Source of the DNA: Intoshia linei
Taxonomy: Eukaryota; Orthonectida; Rhopaluridae
Length of the DNA stretch: 29,325 nt
Direction of reading: 5' to 3'
Assembly (NCBI GenBank): GCA_001642005.1
Contig: LWCA01000390.1
Span: 1 to 29,325 of the forward strand
Under the pieces are notes generated by a model. That model saw nothing but the letters and a program-made list of their open reading frames with translations. It did no database searches and was not told the origin of the DNA. How positions within the stretch are numbered: the first letter of the stretch is position 1; every line of letters begins with the position of its first letter. The translations under genes and the position numbers were made by a program. Shown one piece after another: positions 1-12,445 of the stretch.

Positions 1-3000
1 TTATTTACCTATGCCGTTATTAACCCTGACATTGCATATAAACAGGTATTTTTTTATTTTATAATCTAAAATCGTATTAAAAGTGTATTATGTATCCAAA
101 GTCGTTGTAAATTTTCAGAATGAGAATGAACTATCGTATCATTAATTGATATGAAATTTAAGGTCTATTTTAAAAGCAAATATTTTAATTTTGTGTACAT
201 TGGTCCGAGTAACGACGCAGTTTTAATTTTTTTATTAGAAATGTGTGGTAATGTAAATGTTATTATAGGATTAACCTAGTGGTTCTCGATTGGGGTGCCT
301 AGACCCCTTAGTGGTCAAAAACCATATGTCGAGGGTCCGTGAGATTCAAATAAAATATGAAAAAATTTCATCAACTTTCTTATTAATATTAATAATTTTT
401 ATTTCAGAATGGCCAGATCTTTGGAATTTACCCCAAAACTTATACGGCCGCTAAATTACTATTTCAAAAACCAAACTTTTAGTCCACCATTAATAAAATT
501 TACAGTGCCATAAGTGTTAATAAAAAATATCATTTCAAACACCCAGGGAAAAATCGATTTTTATCGATATTTTTTTGAAAAACAATTTTACCAAATCTTA
601 TGAGAAAAAACCTTTCATTTTTTCATTAATGTTTTATATTTCATGTTTCTTTTGGGGTCCAAAAAATAAATATTTTGAAATGGAAATACGTACACTATTT
701 GAATCGGGAACCACTGGATTAACCGAATAAGGTTTATTTTCTCATGTATGCTGATGTATGTGTGCAATATGTATTCTTATTTATATTTTTAAATATCAAT
801 TGACAATATTTATTGTAGGGCATGCATGAACTATTGGCCCCGTTGATATTTGTTTTATACACCGATCATCAAGCATTTTTATCATATTCTGAAAATAATG
901 AAATTATGTAATATATTATTATTATTAATTATATTTTATATATTTAATATTGTCTAAATTTTAGATATGACCTTTTAATATTGTTAATGGACCCTAACCA
1001 TATGGAAGCAGACGCATTGTATTTCTAATTTTATGAATAAAACTAATATAAATTAATTTTACCTTTTCTTTTTTATGAGAATAATGTTTATTTAAATATA
1101 ATACTGTATTCTAAATTAGCACTTTATTTTGCCGTTTAATCGATGTTGTGGAACCGTGGTACAATGATAGGGATAGTCGATGTTTTCAAGTACGATTAAA
1201 AATAATTAATATTTTTATAAATTAGATGCCATCTAAAAATAAAATTAACAACAAAGAAACACATATAACACACACATTAAATTATATTACGGATCATCTT
1301 TTGAATAAAATTGATGCAGATTTACGAAATTATTTAGTTTTTATGGATATTCCCAGTCATGTGTATGGAATGTAAGCATTTTGATATAAGTGTGATTCAA
1401 TCTTTTTAGACGTTGGTTAAGACTTTTATTTGGAAGAGAATTTGTTATTGATGAATTGTTGTTTCTTTGGGATGCCATATTCGCCAATGCAAATCAGTTT
1501 AATTTGGTCAATTACATTTTTATCACTTTACTGTTGTACATTAAGAATGCGTGTAATTTTTAATTACTATGGAAATGATGGAAATTTTTATGTCTTTATT
1601 TTAGTGTATGCATCGGATTATTCACAATGTATGGGTTATTTAATGCGATATCCTGGATCAAAAGACGTTCAATATATAATTAACTATGCCTTGTATTTGC
1701 AAGATAATGTTTATTTTTCGGAATCTTTTATTACATGTCATTAGAAATTTCCTAAACCTAATATTCAATTTTATGATCAAGATCTCAAAATTGCCGCCTT
1801 TGAACCCGGTATATTATTATCTTTATTTTTTATTCGAAACGATGAAAGTGTTTTAATAAAAATTTTAAATTAGAATCAAGCTTTACAAAATTTGCTAATT
1901 ATGCACAACACTTGAAAAAAAAAATTACTCAAAAATCACACGTTCAAAAGTCACTCATTAAATCTGTTTCAAGAGAGAGTATCAAATTTGATAACCTCAG
2001 CAAAAGGGGTAATTTTATTTTTCATGGTAATAATAATGACTGTAATTTGACCATTCTTCTGGTTGTATTGATTTTTATTTAGTATTTTATATTTTCAATT
2101 TTTTATCCCATTTTTTAATATTGTTGACAGTTTTTCAACGTGGTGACGAGAAATTTTTATGGTTGAAAATTTACAAAATCTATCATAAAAATAATTTAAT
2201 ATATAATTTATATTTTAAATTTTTTTTGAATGCTGAAATATGATCATTTATAGCAGCCATTCTCAACCCTTTTTCGCTATGAACCCTAAGATGATATTAC
2301 AAAAACCTGTGGACCCAAAAAAATTGTAATAATGACAATTTTTAATGAATCATTACATTTGGATGAAACGAATGATGGTCAAAAGACATGAAGTACTCTA
2401 TTTTTGCGAGATGATAAATTTGATGAACCATTAATATTAACCTTTAACTCGTCAATGTTCCCAAAATGGAACATGTTTTTAGGTATTGTTTACAGTACAT
2501 TATTAATTGTTTACTACATATTTTATCAGATTAATAAAAAGTTTATATTATCTATTTTCCCTGTGAAAAATTAATATTTTTTATCTCTTGGTTGATGTTT
2601 TATAAAATCATGAATATTGACAGATTTTTTGTCCCATTTTCAATTTGAAATTTAAAACTTTTTTTTATGACTAGAAACTTGGCTCGGTCATAAATTTTAA
2701 TAAAATAATTAAATAAAAATGCTGCTCCTAAAATAGAACAATGGAGGTTTCCCAATAAGTTTTTTCACTTTTAAGTAATTTAATTTAATACCAAAGAATT
2801 TACTTTAACTTGATTTGCACGTTTTATATTAGTATTTCTGAACCTTTATGTTTTAAGAACGAGTTTATGTTACTGAAAATGTATATAATTTTCATGGACC
2901 ATAAAAAAGTGCTGTGGATCCCAAGGGGTCCACATGGACCCCGTTGAGAATGGCTGATTTATAGCTATAATCTTATGTGGTATTGGCTGTTACACATCAC

Positions 3001-5270
3001 TGAATATTGTTCAGTCTTATTTAATTTTTTTTGTTTGGTTGAAATTATTTTCTTAATTCATATTTATTTTAGAAATTACTGATTTATACATCACAAAAGT
3101 AAGTTTTTGTTTATATATTTATAGACATGTTCAATTGAAAACGTCACTTTTTCAAATTGTATGCTTCATTTTACAATTGGGGGTTTTATTATTATATTAA
3201 TTTGGAGTTGATGGTCTCTTGACTAACTGAATTTATAGGAATTTTATCATTTCAACAGGTGTTTTTATGGTAACGTTTGAACCATATTGAGGATAATTTG
3301 AGTTAGTTTGATTATCGTGATTGCAAAGAGATGTTTTAAGGTTATATATAATTTTTTGGCTATTTTTTAAACCATAAATATTTTTCGTTTAATTGTTGAG
3401 TTCATCTGGCCCACAATTAAAATTAAACTTTAAAATTAAGATTTAAATTAAAAGTTTGGTGGCAATGTCATAAACTATGAAAGAGTTTTTGGAAAAATTT
3501 CCCAAAAAATCATTTTATAATTCTGTGAAAAACCTTTTAAATATTATTTAAAATTTAATTTAAAGTTTAAATATTCGTAAACTGAGTTTGGTAAGTGACG
3601 TGATCAATTCAACATATTTATAAATATATCGTTTAAAGTGTAATATAATCGATAATCTTAACATGGAATTACAAGAAATGGAACTCACGCTTAGTGTTAT
3701 TTCAACAAAACTTTCAATTATTGCTGGTAAATTTTATTTTAAATTTATTCTCATATTTAAAGTTATGTATTGAACTTACTATTTGATAGTAAGTATCATA
3801 ATTTTTCAATATCAACGATTAAAACTGTTAATTTGTTAAACACGAGCCCGGGAAGAAGTGGCTGGGAGTTTTAATTGTTTTCAAATCAAATTTCTTTTGA
3901 TGCTAATCTTGAGGGTGGTAGGTCGGTTCTGACTTCACTAGTGATCAGCATTTAAATTTAATTTAAATATACATCGTACTTTGTATTATTCTATGCATTG
4001 CTATATACCAGCGCTTCTTAACCTTTTTCACGCGCGACCCCATTTTAATGATGTAAAAATGTCGGGACCCCGCGACCCCGCGGTTAAGAAACCCTGTTGT
4101 ATACTATTATATATTTGTTTTTAGACAACGTTATAAATGATAATTTTAATGAATCGTTAAATAACAATATAGGAACACCTCTTGAATTAATTATAAAGGT
4201 ATATTTATTATTTATATCAATGGTTCTTGACTTTATGTTTTTTACCTTTCAATCTCACCAAACTGAATTTCAATTTCTATAAATGTTTTTATCAAGTTCA
4301 TTTCACAAATATTACCATTACATTATTGAAAGATATTTTTTTACACGTGAAAAAGACTAAATCTTAGCTTTTTTATTTAATTTTTTTAAGTTTTAAATAC
4401 ATATCAGCTGTGAGAAGAATGTGGAGTTAACTTTAACCATTTAATTAGATATATTTCATTTCTAGTCTAGAATATGGTCTATTGGGACATACCCATATAA
4501 ATTATTGGCTTCTACATTTTAATTTACTATGAGAATTTTGTATACTGCATTAGTCTGATGGGATTTTAATTGTTGATGAATTATAAATTTAAAAATTTTA
4601 CATTTAATTGTATATATAAAATCAAATAAAACATATTAGAAATGTTGAACTTTGAGCTTTAATTACAATCGACGTAATATATCACAATTTATAATGTAGT
4701 AGATGGAACCACAATTATAATATAATGTAAATATACTTTACATTAATGGAATTGTATGCAAAACTTTTAACAATGTAAAATTATTTAATTAGCTTGGATT
4801 ATGTCACATACTCATTTAGATGGGATTAAACACCTTTTTGATTAATGTTTTAATGATATTATGTAGGGTAAAACTATGTAATATATAGAATTTAACTAAT
4901 TCACCAATAAGTAAAATGTATTATTATTTAATATTCCGATGTGTCCTTGTTTTATACTTTAAATTTTAGAGTCTAAAACGTAAATTTATTTAAATTATAA
5001 CTTGTTATTGAAACTAATTAGATTAAAGAAATTGCCGATAAAAAATTGACAAAAATGAAAAAAAATGAAAACAATGAAATGTTGCATAGTTCCATTTCAG
5101 AAAAAACTGTTGACGTTACAGAAAAAACGAATAATTCCATTAAAGAATCTGACATTGAATCAAAACGTGCTGACTCAATTCCTCAACCTATCAATGAATT
5201 AAATATACACTGCTCAGTAGATGAGAAGAGTATACCCAAACACAATATCTGCGAACATGTTGATATTTAA
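1..5270 (+). CDS. TBC1D5: TBC1D5-type Rab GTPase-activating protein, 5' partial (13 exons)
   Basis: Exons read as 1-45, 819-907, 965-1018, 1120-1189, 1226-1371, 1410-1552, 1605-1708, 1745-1808, 1874-2008, 3073-3098, 3639-3726, 4125-4198, 5022-5270; all junctions are GT-AG and phase-consistent, giving 413 residues to the stop. The protein enters inside the TBC domain. AYKQ at the end of the first exon carries the catalytic glutamine finger (YxQ), followed by GMHELLAPLIFVLY, DHQAFL, VVEPWY, RWLRLLFGREF, LLFLWDAIFA and YLMRYPGSKDVQ, which follow TBC1D5 order closely. The arginine-finger motif lies upstream of the window. TBC1D5 is known as a GAP for Rab7 that works with retromer at endosomes. 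After the TBC domain the protein is a low-complexity Lys/Asn/Glu/Ser-rich tail without recognisable motifs, shorter than the vertebrate C-terminus. Exons 10-12 (residues about 269-331) are short and chosen by phase, so less certain. An AATAAA follows the stop. Confidence 0.88.
277..716. mobile_element. hAT-type MITE, 440 bp, in TBC1D5 intron 1
   Basis: The ends TAGTGGTTCTCGATT and AATCGGGAACCACTG form a 15-bp terminal inverted repeat (13 of 15 matching). The element is flanked by a perfect 8-bp direct repeat GATTAACC (269-276 and 717-724), the target-site duplication size expected of hAT transposons. There is no transposase reading frame inside, so it is a non-autonomous copy. Confidence 0.88.
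2254..2956. mobile_element. hAT-type MITE, 703 bp, in TBC1D5 intron 9
   Basis: Perfect 14-bp terminal inverted repeats CAGCCATTCTCAAC / GTTGAGAATGGCTG are flanked by a perfect 8-bp duplication ATTTATAG (2246-2253 and 2957-2964). No long reading frame lies inside, so it is non-autonomous. Subterminal sequence is also partly inverted (GGGTCC/GGACCC runs near the right end). Intact ends and duplication suggest a fairly recent insertion. Confidence 0.92.
4009..4096. mobile_element. Tiny decayed hAT-type MITE, 88 bp
   Basis: Ends CAGCGCTTCTTAACC and GGTTAAGAAACCCTG pair over 15 bp with two mismatches. The flanks CTATATAC (4001-4008) and TTGTATAC (4097-4104) match at 6 of 8 positions, the differences being transitions, so this looks like an aged 8-bp duplication. 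A diverged relative of its left half lies near 15018-15080. Confidence 0.68.
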
Positions 5271-5594
5271 AGTTAATATTATGCGATGTATTAAATAAAA
5301 TTTTTCAATACCCTGTGCAAGTACACTCATATCGATTATGTTAAAATATTTGTTAATGAGAATTTTGTTTGAATTTGGCAAGTGTTTCAGGCGTCTAACG
5401 CAATTAGATGGTTATAATCGATTGATATGGAATGTTAATGTAGTTTCTATTCTCAAATGAGATTGTGTGAAGTTAAATATTAAAACGGAATTAATATAAA
5501 TTTATTAATTGATTGACCCTATTACAATTATTGGTATTTTTGTCTCGTTATCATTTGTCACGAAAATTTTTATATTTTAGCCGTTTTAGTTGAT
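5271..5594. other. Intergenic spacer TBC1D5 to EF-hand gene
   Basis: About 320 bp of AT-rich sequence. It contains an AATAAA at 5294-5299, 24 nt after the TBC1D5 stop, as the likely polyadenylation signal. Two AG acceptor-like sites after pyrimidine/T runs at 5579-5580 and 5588-5589 sit just upstream of the next start codon. No clear TATA box or other promoter element is visible. Confidence 0.5.
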
Positions 5595-8500
5595 ATGGGA
5601 AATGATAAATCTAAAAGAGTCAAAATTAAAAAAAAATCAAGCCAACACGCTAACGATGATGTAATTTCTATATGTTATATTTATATATTTTTTACATTTT
5701 AATTTTAATTATATATCTAGTATGACAAGATAAACGAACAAGACATTATCGAATATAAAAAGGCTTTCAAAATGTTTGATAAAGACAATGATGGTAGTAT
5801 TACTATGACTGAACTAGCATCTGTTATGGTATCCATTGGTCAATTACTCAGTAAGGATGAATTGAAAACTATAATTAATGGATTGGATAAAAATGGTAGT
5901 TTATTCAATTTCTTGAAAATGTTCAATTTTAGGTAATGGTATAATTGAATTTAAAGAGTTTGCCCTTATGATGTCTAAAGAAAAATATTTCAATATTGAT
6001 GATTTGAAATTAGTGTTTAATTTATTTGACAAGGACCGAGATGGTACTATTGATCAAAATGAACTCAGAGAATTGTTGACTACTTTTGATGAAAAGTTGA
6101 GTAAACAAGAGGTGGAAGATATGATTAAAGAGGTATATTTTAATTGGGATGGTCGCATTCAATAAGATTTTTTTAACAAAAATAAATAAGAATTTGTTAA
6201 AATTTCTCGATTTTTGCTAAGTCAACATATTAACACTATACGTGTGGTAACATTTTCAATTTTTTAGCATTTATATATTTTTTAACTAGTCCATATGAAG
6301 TATACACGCATAATGTTAAAATTAATACTTTGCAATATTTGTATCTGATTAGTTTAAATTTTCAGTTTAGAATATCTTATAGAAATCAGGAGAAAATTTT
6401 TTTAAATTTTGTTTATTTTTTCGATAAATTTTCTTTCACATAGCAGAAATGGCAATTATCACTGGATTTAGGTGGAGACCTGGGTATATCGAAAAATTTA
6501 TTGCCATTTATCACATGTCTGTAGCAAAATGCACAGAAAGAGTCCATGATTCTTGTTGAATTTCTTCATAAAAGGATGTATATTTGATACCTAGTTTAGT
6601 CTCAATTAAATTGTAGCTTCGTTTGCTTTTGAATAAATATACACCATAAATTAAACAAAAATCATTAAAACATGAAACCTGACAAACATACGAAAAAACT
6701 AATTTTAATCTAAAAGAACTTATTTACATAGATTTTAAATGACAACGCCATTATTACTGGTTATTTTTAATCTAGATGTCCTTCAAAAACTAGATCTAAG
6801 TGCCCTTTAAAAAATCTACCATTCTTCACCAAATTTTTAGTAGATTTTAATAATATATTTTGTTTTGCTCTTTGTTTGAGTGTTGTACAGTGTTATTGAA
6901 TATTTTTGATTTGGATGAAATTATTTGCAAATACACTTGTATAATAATATAAATAGTAAAGTGCATTTTTACTTTAAAGGCGTAACTGTGTGATGTTAAA
7001 ATATTTGGTGAATAATGTTAATTGGAAATAACTTTCAAGTTTTTTTCCACTTTCAAAATAATGAGTAATTTGTGGTTTTAACAGTGAAGATGAATTTTTT
7101 AACAGTGAAAGTTATCTAAATTTCTCAGCAAGAAATTGAGTCAGACATGTGATATGTGATTTTATTTTACCAATTTCGGTAATTTATCTGACTCTCAGTT
7201 TTCTAAATATATGGTCACACAGATATACATTTTTTAGCAATTTGTACTTTATTATTTTTAAAATTTATAATTTAAACTAGGGCGTTTAACATTGGTTGGC
7301 CAAGCCCTTTTTAAGATGATTTTTATTGTGATTTCATTTTCCATGTTAATTTTGTAATTGATTTAAATCTAATAAAAGGGAATCAATTTAAATCCACGAA
7401 ATAGCGTTTAAATTTTCCGCATTCTTCATTCCTGTGTTCCAATTAATATAACTTGGAATTCATCAAAGTTAACTATTATTCAAGTACAATTTTGATTTAT
7501 GTATGTGATAATTTAGAACTGATAAATGTGTTTATTTTTTAATTCAACCATACATTATGTATATGCAGCATATATTAATGTTTTCGTTATTGATGGGGAT
7601 TTGCTTATGAAAAGAAATATAGTCCGACCCCGCTTTGGGGAAAACTTCGGTGTGGGGCATACTCGTGTTTTGGGGCACTTTTTCAGAATTATGTTAATTT
7701 TATAGTAACGATAGAGCAACTATTGTTAAACTGACTTCACTCTAGAATGAATATATTATGTTAATTCATTTTCTACATGAAATATGTTTGGTATTTAAGT
7801 TTCTAGTAGTACACTATTGAAGTTACTGCTAGTACTTAATATTATTATTTTGTTACCAAATCTATTTATAACTTCATTTTTATTAGTTATACACCCGATT
7901 ACGCTACTTTTATATCGATGGCATAGCAATATATGTGTAATTAACTCCGCTTTTGGGCAAAAATGGGGTAAATATAAAATATATAAGTATAATTCCTATA
8001 GTGATTCCTATAGTGACATTAAATTAATTAACGTGTTGGCACTCTGATTCAAACATTAATAAATATTTACAACTAGCTTGACTTTTATGTACTTCATAGA
8101 AACAGCATCCTAGCTCTGCCGAGGGCGGACATTATATTCTATACCAAGAAAATAATATTTTTATTTATATATTTTATTCCATTAGAAAATTTAACTTAAA
8201 AATACTACTATTCACTATTATCAATCCTTTAAAGGGGAGTGGTTCCCAAATTTGTGCCAGGTGGAATCACCATATCACATTACTTTTTACTTTAAAGTGA
8301 ATTATTTTATCTTAATTTTTTGTTTGTTAACATTTGCGTAAAGAATTTTAAAAACAATTGTTACCTTTTTTTTTGAAATTATTTAAACAGAATTTGTGTA
8401 TAATATTAAAAATAAAGTAAAAACATTTCAATTCTAAAAATTATTATAAATACCGTAAATTCCAGAAAAAATAAAATTATAAAAACTTATTTTGTCATGT

Positions 8501-10788
8501 TCAATGTGATGATATATATTCAGTACCAATTTAATAAATACTTAAAAATACCAATTGTGTATCAATAATTAATAGAATCTTCACTTTATAAACATATTTC
8601 AGGCGAATTTTACCAATATTGCAAAGGATTGTAATATATATAAAAATGATATTAAAAAAGTTGTATTATTTTAGTTTTGTGCTTTTTTTACCATGAAGAC
8701 TTTGTTTTCTGAGATTAAAATTTTTTGTGTACGGAAACTGGAAACAACTCTATTAACCGTGATTTATTTTTAAATTCTAGGACATTTAGCATTTTTTTAA
8801 AAACCGGTAATATGTGGTTTTGATAGTAATTTGAGATTACAATTTATGATAATGTTTATTACATTAAAAACTATTCTAAAATTTGTGTTTGATAAAATTC
8901 AAATACTTTTTTTTGTTTATATAAAAAAGGGTAATTTGTTGTTTTGATTATGAAAATGTAAGTTTCTGAGGTTAATATTTACGATAATGTTAATGATTTT
9001 AAAAACTGTTACTGTAACTTTAAAAACCCTGAATTTGTTTTTTAAATAAAAACTCACGTGCAAAATGGGTATTTCTAATAAAAAAAAGTAGATACCCTAT
9101 TATATATGTAGTATGTTATGAATCTTCTAGGTGTGACTTTTACTTGATCTTTTAAACCTAATAATAGTAATAAAAATTTAATTTGTATGTTTGAAGTTAA
9201 ATAGTTAAATATTTTTCAAAAATTTTAAACCGACATCTTACATACATATTATTATGTACATGCACATTAAGTTTAATTATGATAGTTTCGCAACTTTCTT
9301 GCTGAGACGCCCGGTCTCACTTCCTTTCAAAACCCACTGATTTAGTGATAATTAAAATTTATTAGTATAATTTATTTATGACTTCTTAACAGTGATTTAT
9401 CCACGATTTAAATATGCAGTCAAAGTCCTAATTAACCAGAAGTTCGACACATTTGAATTTATTATGTATTTTTATATTTATTTTAGGTAGATTTGGATAA
9501 TAATGGAGTGATCGATTTTTACGGTATTTTTTAAAGTTAATTAAATAAAAATATATTATAGAATTTGTTGCGCTTTTGCAACCCTTAAATGGAGATGCAT
9601 TTGATAATGATTCAATTGAATCAAAAGTATCCGATTCTACATCAAAAATTAAAGATAAAGAAATAGTGAAAGGAGAAATTCACAAAAGTAAAAAAGTTAT
9701 CCAGAAAACCGACTCCAATACAATAATAAAATTAAATACGGATGGCATGCCAAATTTAAAAAAACATTTAAAAAAGCAAAGAAAGATTGAAAAACAGCGT
9801 ATAAGTCAATGTTTCAAAGTAGAATCATTTTCATCATTGATTCATAATCCACAAACTGAAAGACAGACTAATTCACTTGAAAAAATCAAAACCGCAGACT
9901 ATACTAACTCTTATCTTAGAAACATGAGTATAAACATTTTTTGTTATATTTTATAGTAACTAATAGAGGCCATGCAGGTCGATATTATCTTAATACGGTT
10001 TTATCAGCTTATAATCATCATAAAAAAAATTTGGTTACGATTCATGACATACGGCTATCTTAAAATTAAATTTTCCAACAGAGTGTCTTTTTTTTTTTTA
10101 AATGTAAAATGTCGTATTTTTTAAATGTTGAAATCAGTACATGATTAGTGACAGCACTAGTCGTCGTCACTGTTTTTCTAGACATGTGATACTAGGATAA
10201 AGAATGTTATAAAAAATAATATAATTTTTTCAAGTTTTTTTAGTTTGCGACTTCTTTTTATTGTATTTTTAATTTTATTTTGTTTGTAGTAAAAAAATGT
10301 TACTTATCGTTTTAAATTTAGATGTAAAAGAAAATATGATATATTTTAATGAACAAGGAGGTTCATCTGAGTTCACTCCACCTTATATTAACGATCATTT
10401 ATTACGTGAAGATTCTCTACATAGAAGAATGAATGTATTAAACGTGTCTCCTTTAATGTCCAAGAACAACACTACATTTGATTATGTCAATAAAATTAAA
10501 CATGCAGAATCTACCAATAAAAAAGAATACATAAATTATCTATTTAACGAATTACGCTTAAATGTCGATGATTACAAAACCCTACCAGACGACCAACGCA
10601 ATATTTTAAATAAAATGAAAAACTTGTTGGATCCACCAAATTCGAATTTAAAAAAAGTATTGTCAGCGAATAGGGATTATCACCAAAAAGATGTAGATCC
10701 TTCCTTTAATCAAAAATTGAAATTCAGCAGTTCACATATTTCTTCTTATTTAAAATATAGAAGAAATAGAACGATTGATGATTATTAG
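5595..10788 (+). CDS. Calmodulin-like four-EF-hand protein with long C-terminal extension
   Basis: Exons read as 5595-5660, 5721-5895, 5933-6132, 9487-9523, 9562-9927, 10322-10788 (436 residues). Four EF-hand loops have all liganding positions: DKDNDGSITMTE (42-53), DKNGNGIIEFKE (77-88), DKDRDGTIDQNE (112-123) and DLDNNGVIDFYE (149-160). The body from INEQDIIEYKKAF onward tracks calmodulin, after a 22-residue Lys-rich leader; MGND at the start could be N-myristoylated (inference). Residues 161 to the end, about 276, are Lys/Asn/Ser-rich, basic, with no recognised domain; calmodulin itself is 149 residues. Intron 3 (3,354 nt) splits EF3 from EF4 and holds repeats. A 21-nt in-frame cassette at 9957-9977 could be an extra microexon, but its upstream intron would be only 29 nt. 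Role by family: calcium sensing; target unknown. Confidence 0.82.
6133..9486. other. Large intron 3 of the EF-hand gene, repeat-rich
   Basis: About 3.35 kb without supported coding sequence. It holds one copy of the dispersed repeat family (8072-8458), further AT-rich blocks containing a recurring 'GGTAATTTGTGGTTTTGAT'-like motif (near 7068, 8808 and 8930), and a small G-rich patch at 7625-7672 with CCCCGCTTTGGGG. The reading frame at 7817-8047 is hydrophobic and unrecognised; I see no support for it as a gene. Confidence 0.6.
8072..8458. repeat. Dispersed repeat family, copy A
   Basis: Starts CTAGCTTGACTTTTATG and contains AGCTCTGCCGAGGGCGGAC, then AACTTAAAAATACTACTATT, an AGTGGTTCCCAAAT segment, and TTTAAAAACAATTGTTACC. 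The same blocks occur in the same order in copies B (13965) and C (15972) inside DNPEP introns. Copies A and C stay alignable for roughly 350-390 bp. The AGTGGTTCCCAAA segment resembles a hAT terminus, but I could not pair it convincingly with a right end or a target duplication. Confidence 0.7.
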
Positions 10789-11530
10789 TAATTATTAAGT
10801 TTACTTGTTCAAATTAATTATGTATATAAAATTAATTACTTATTGATTTTAATTGTATACTTTTACCTTTTAAAAACTGTTCTTCTTTTAATGATTTCAT
10901 GTAAGCTTTACTTGTATATAAAGAAAAAGTTGATAAAATGTGTTTCTGTGCGTGTAATCAGATATTTAGAAAACTGAGTGCCAAAACTTTAAAAAACACA
11001 AATTCTAGCTTAGTGATTTTATGTGCAGAAAATACGATAAATGTCACTCTCAGAATCCTGTAACTTTACGCAGTGCCGAACTTAATGTTATCAAAATTGA
11101 TCAGTAGGTTTCTCTATGTATATTAATTCTGATATTACTAATACTCTGAAAATAATAATATAATATTAATAATAATTAAATAATAGACCTAATCTTTCGT
11201 TTTTAACAATAGTAAAAATAATTTTAGTTAATAATTAATTATAATCATTTATGAAAATAAAACACACCTAATGGTTATTTATCCATATTATTTTGAGTTT
11301 TTTAGTTGTAACTTTTTTAATGTTACATCCTAACTTATATAATGTTGTTAAACTTGTGTGTGTGTGTTCCACTTTATTGAAATAACTACCTGTCTTAGAA
11401 TTTTATAAAGTCTATATTTCAATTACAGTTTTTTCCGGGACGTATAATAAGATAAATTTCAACCTCCCAATTTCACATTTTACAAGTCAAAAACCGCAGT
11501 TGTCTTTTTGAAAATCAAACGAGTTGAAGA

Positions 11531-11704
11531 ATTTAAAAAAATATATACGCTGATACGGACTTTAAAATCATAAACATTACCATAAATTTAAATGCTGATG
11601 CGGATTTTAAAATCATAAACATTATCATAAATTTAAATTTAAAAAAATACACTGATGCGGATTTTAAAATCATAAACATTATCATAAATTTAAATTTAAA
11701 AAAA
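11531..11704. repeat. Short tandem repeat, three imperfect copies of 45-57 bp
   Basis: The core TGATGCGGATTTTAAAATCA followed by TAAACATTATCATAAATTT recurs starting at 11551 (variant TGATACGGAC), 11596 and 11653. Copies 2 and 3 are almost identical. Spacing changes from 45 to 57 bp because of a variable AAATTTAAAAAAATAC linker. Confidence 0.85.
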
Positions 11705-12250
11705 TTATATTTTCAAAGCCAAAATCCAAATTATCATTCTTTTTTAAATGAAAACAGCCCTAGAATTTCAAAAAATTTACAGGTTTTACAGTCGTATTTT
11801 GTTAACACACACACAGAAAATTTCAATTTCAATAAGTGACGACTTCCGATCAAAAAATTATTTTAAATATTTTAGTATTCATATATTTTATTTTTCGAAA
11901 TATTTTATTGAAACAAAAAATGTGAAATAATTAACGGTCCGAAAATTAAAAAAAAGAAGATTATTCTGATAGAGCTTATTCCAGTTGATATAAATACAAA
12001 ATTTCAACCTGAGAAATCTACGCATTCCCGATGATAAATAATTTTTAATATATTATCAACCATATTTTTCAAATATTTCGATTAAAATATAAATTGAAAA
12101 TGTAAATATTGATCCTACAATTTCAAAAATATTAATAAATATTGAATACTATTTTTAAAAATATTTTGATTAGATCAAACTTTGTTATGACGCTTCAAGT
12201 GAAAAAATCAGCATTTTAAGGATTATGAAAAGTTCACTGTAAACTCTATA

Positions 12251-12445
12251 ATGAACATCGTTATTTTTTCTATGTTACAGTTCTATGTAGTGTTCAATAT
12301 ATGCAGGTCTGACTGTAATAAAATCGATTTTAATGCATTCATTGGAAAAAATAAATTATTCGAAAATTGCTTAAATTTTTATTATAAAGTTGGTAATACT
12401 AATCGACATGGACGAAAGTATAACATTTTAAATTTCAAAATATAG
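12251..12445 (+). CDS. Possible small secreted peptide (64 aa), weak candidate
   Basis: A 64-codon single-exon frame. The first 20 or so residues (MNIVIFSMLQFYVVFNICRS) look like a signal peptide with a hydrophobic core. The remainder has two cysteines (DCNK and ENCLN), a Gly-Lys (AFIGK) and a Gly-Arg-Lys (HGRKY), sites that in neuropeptide precursors would permit cleavage and C-terminal amidation. That reading is inference: no known peptide family is recognised, base composition matches the surrounding noncoding DNA, and chance frames of this size are common here. It lies about 240 bp upstream of DNPEP on the same strand. Confidence 0.25.
   Translation: MNIVIFSMLQFYVVFNICRSDCNKIDFNAFIGKNKLFENCLNFYYKVGNTNRHGRKYNILNFKI

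Noticed and set aside
7625-7672. G-rich hairpin-like patch as a Helitron end or RNA structure
   Set aside because: No CTRR end, no flanking element and no second copy in the window.
7817-8047. 76-codon hydrophobic frame inside the EF-hand intron
   Set aside because: AT-driven composition, no recognisable motif, lies in a repeat-rich intron and has no splice context.
11748-11930. 60-codon frame in the intergenic region
   Set aside because: Low complexity, adjacent to tandem repeats, no signal sequence or motif.
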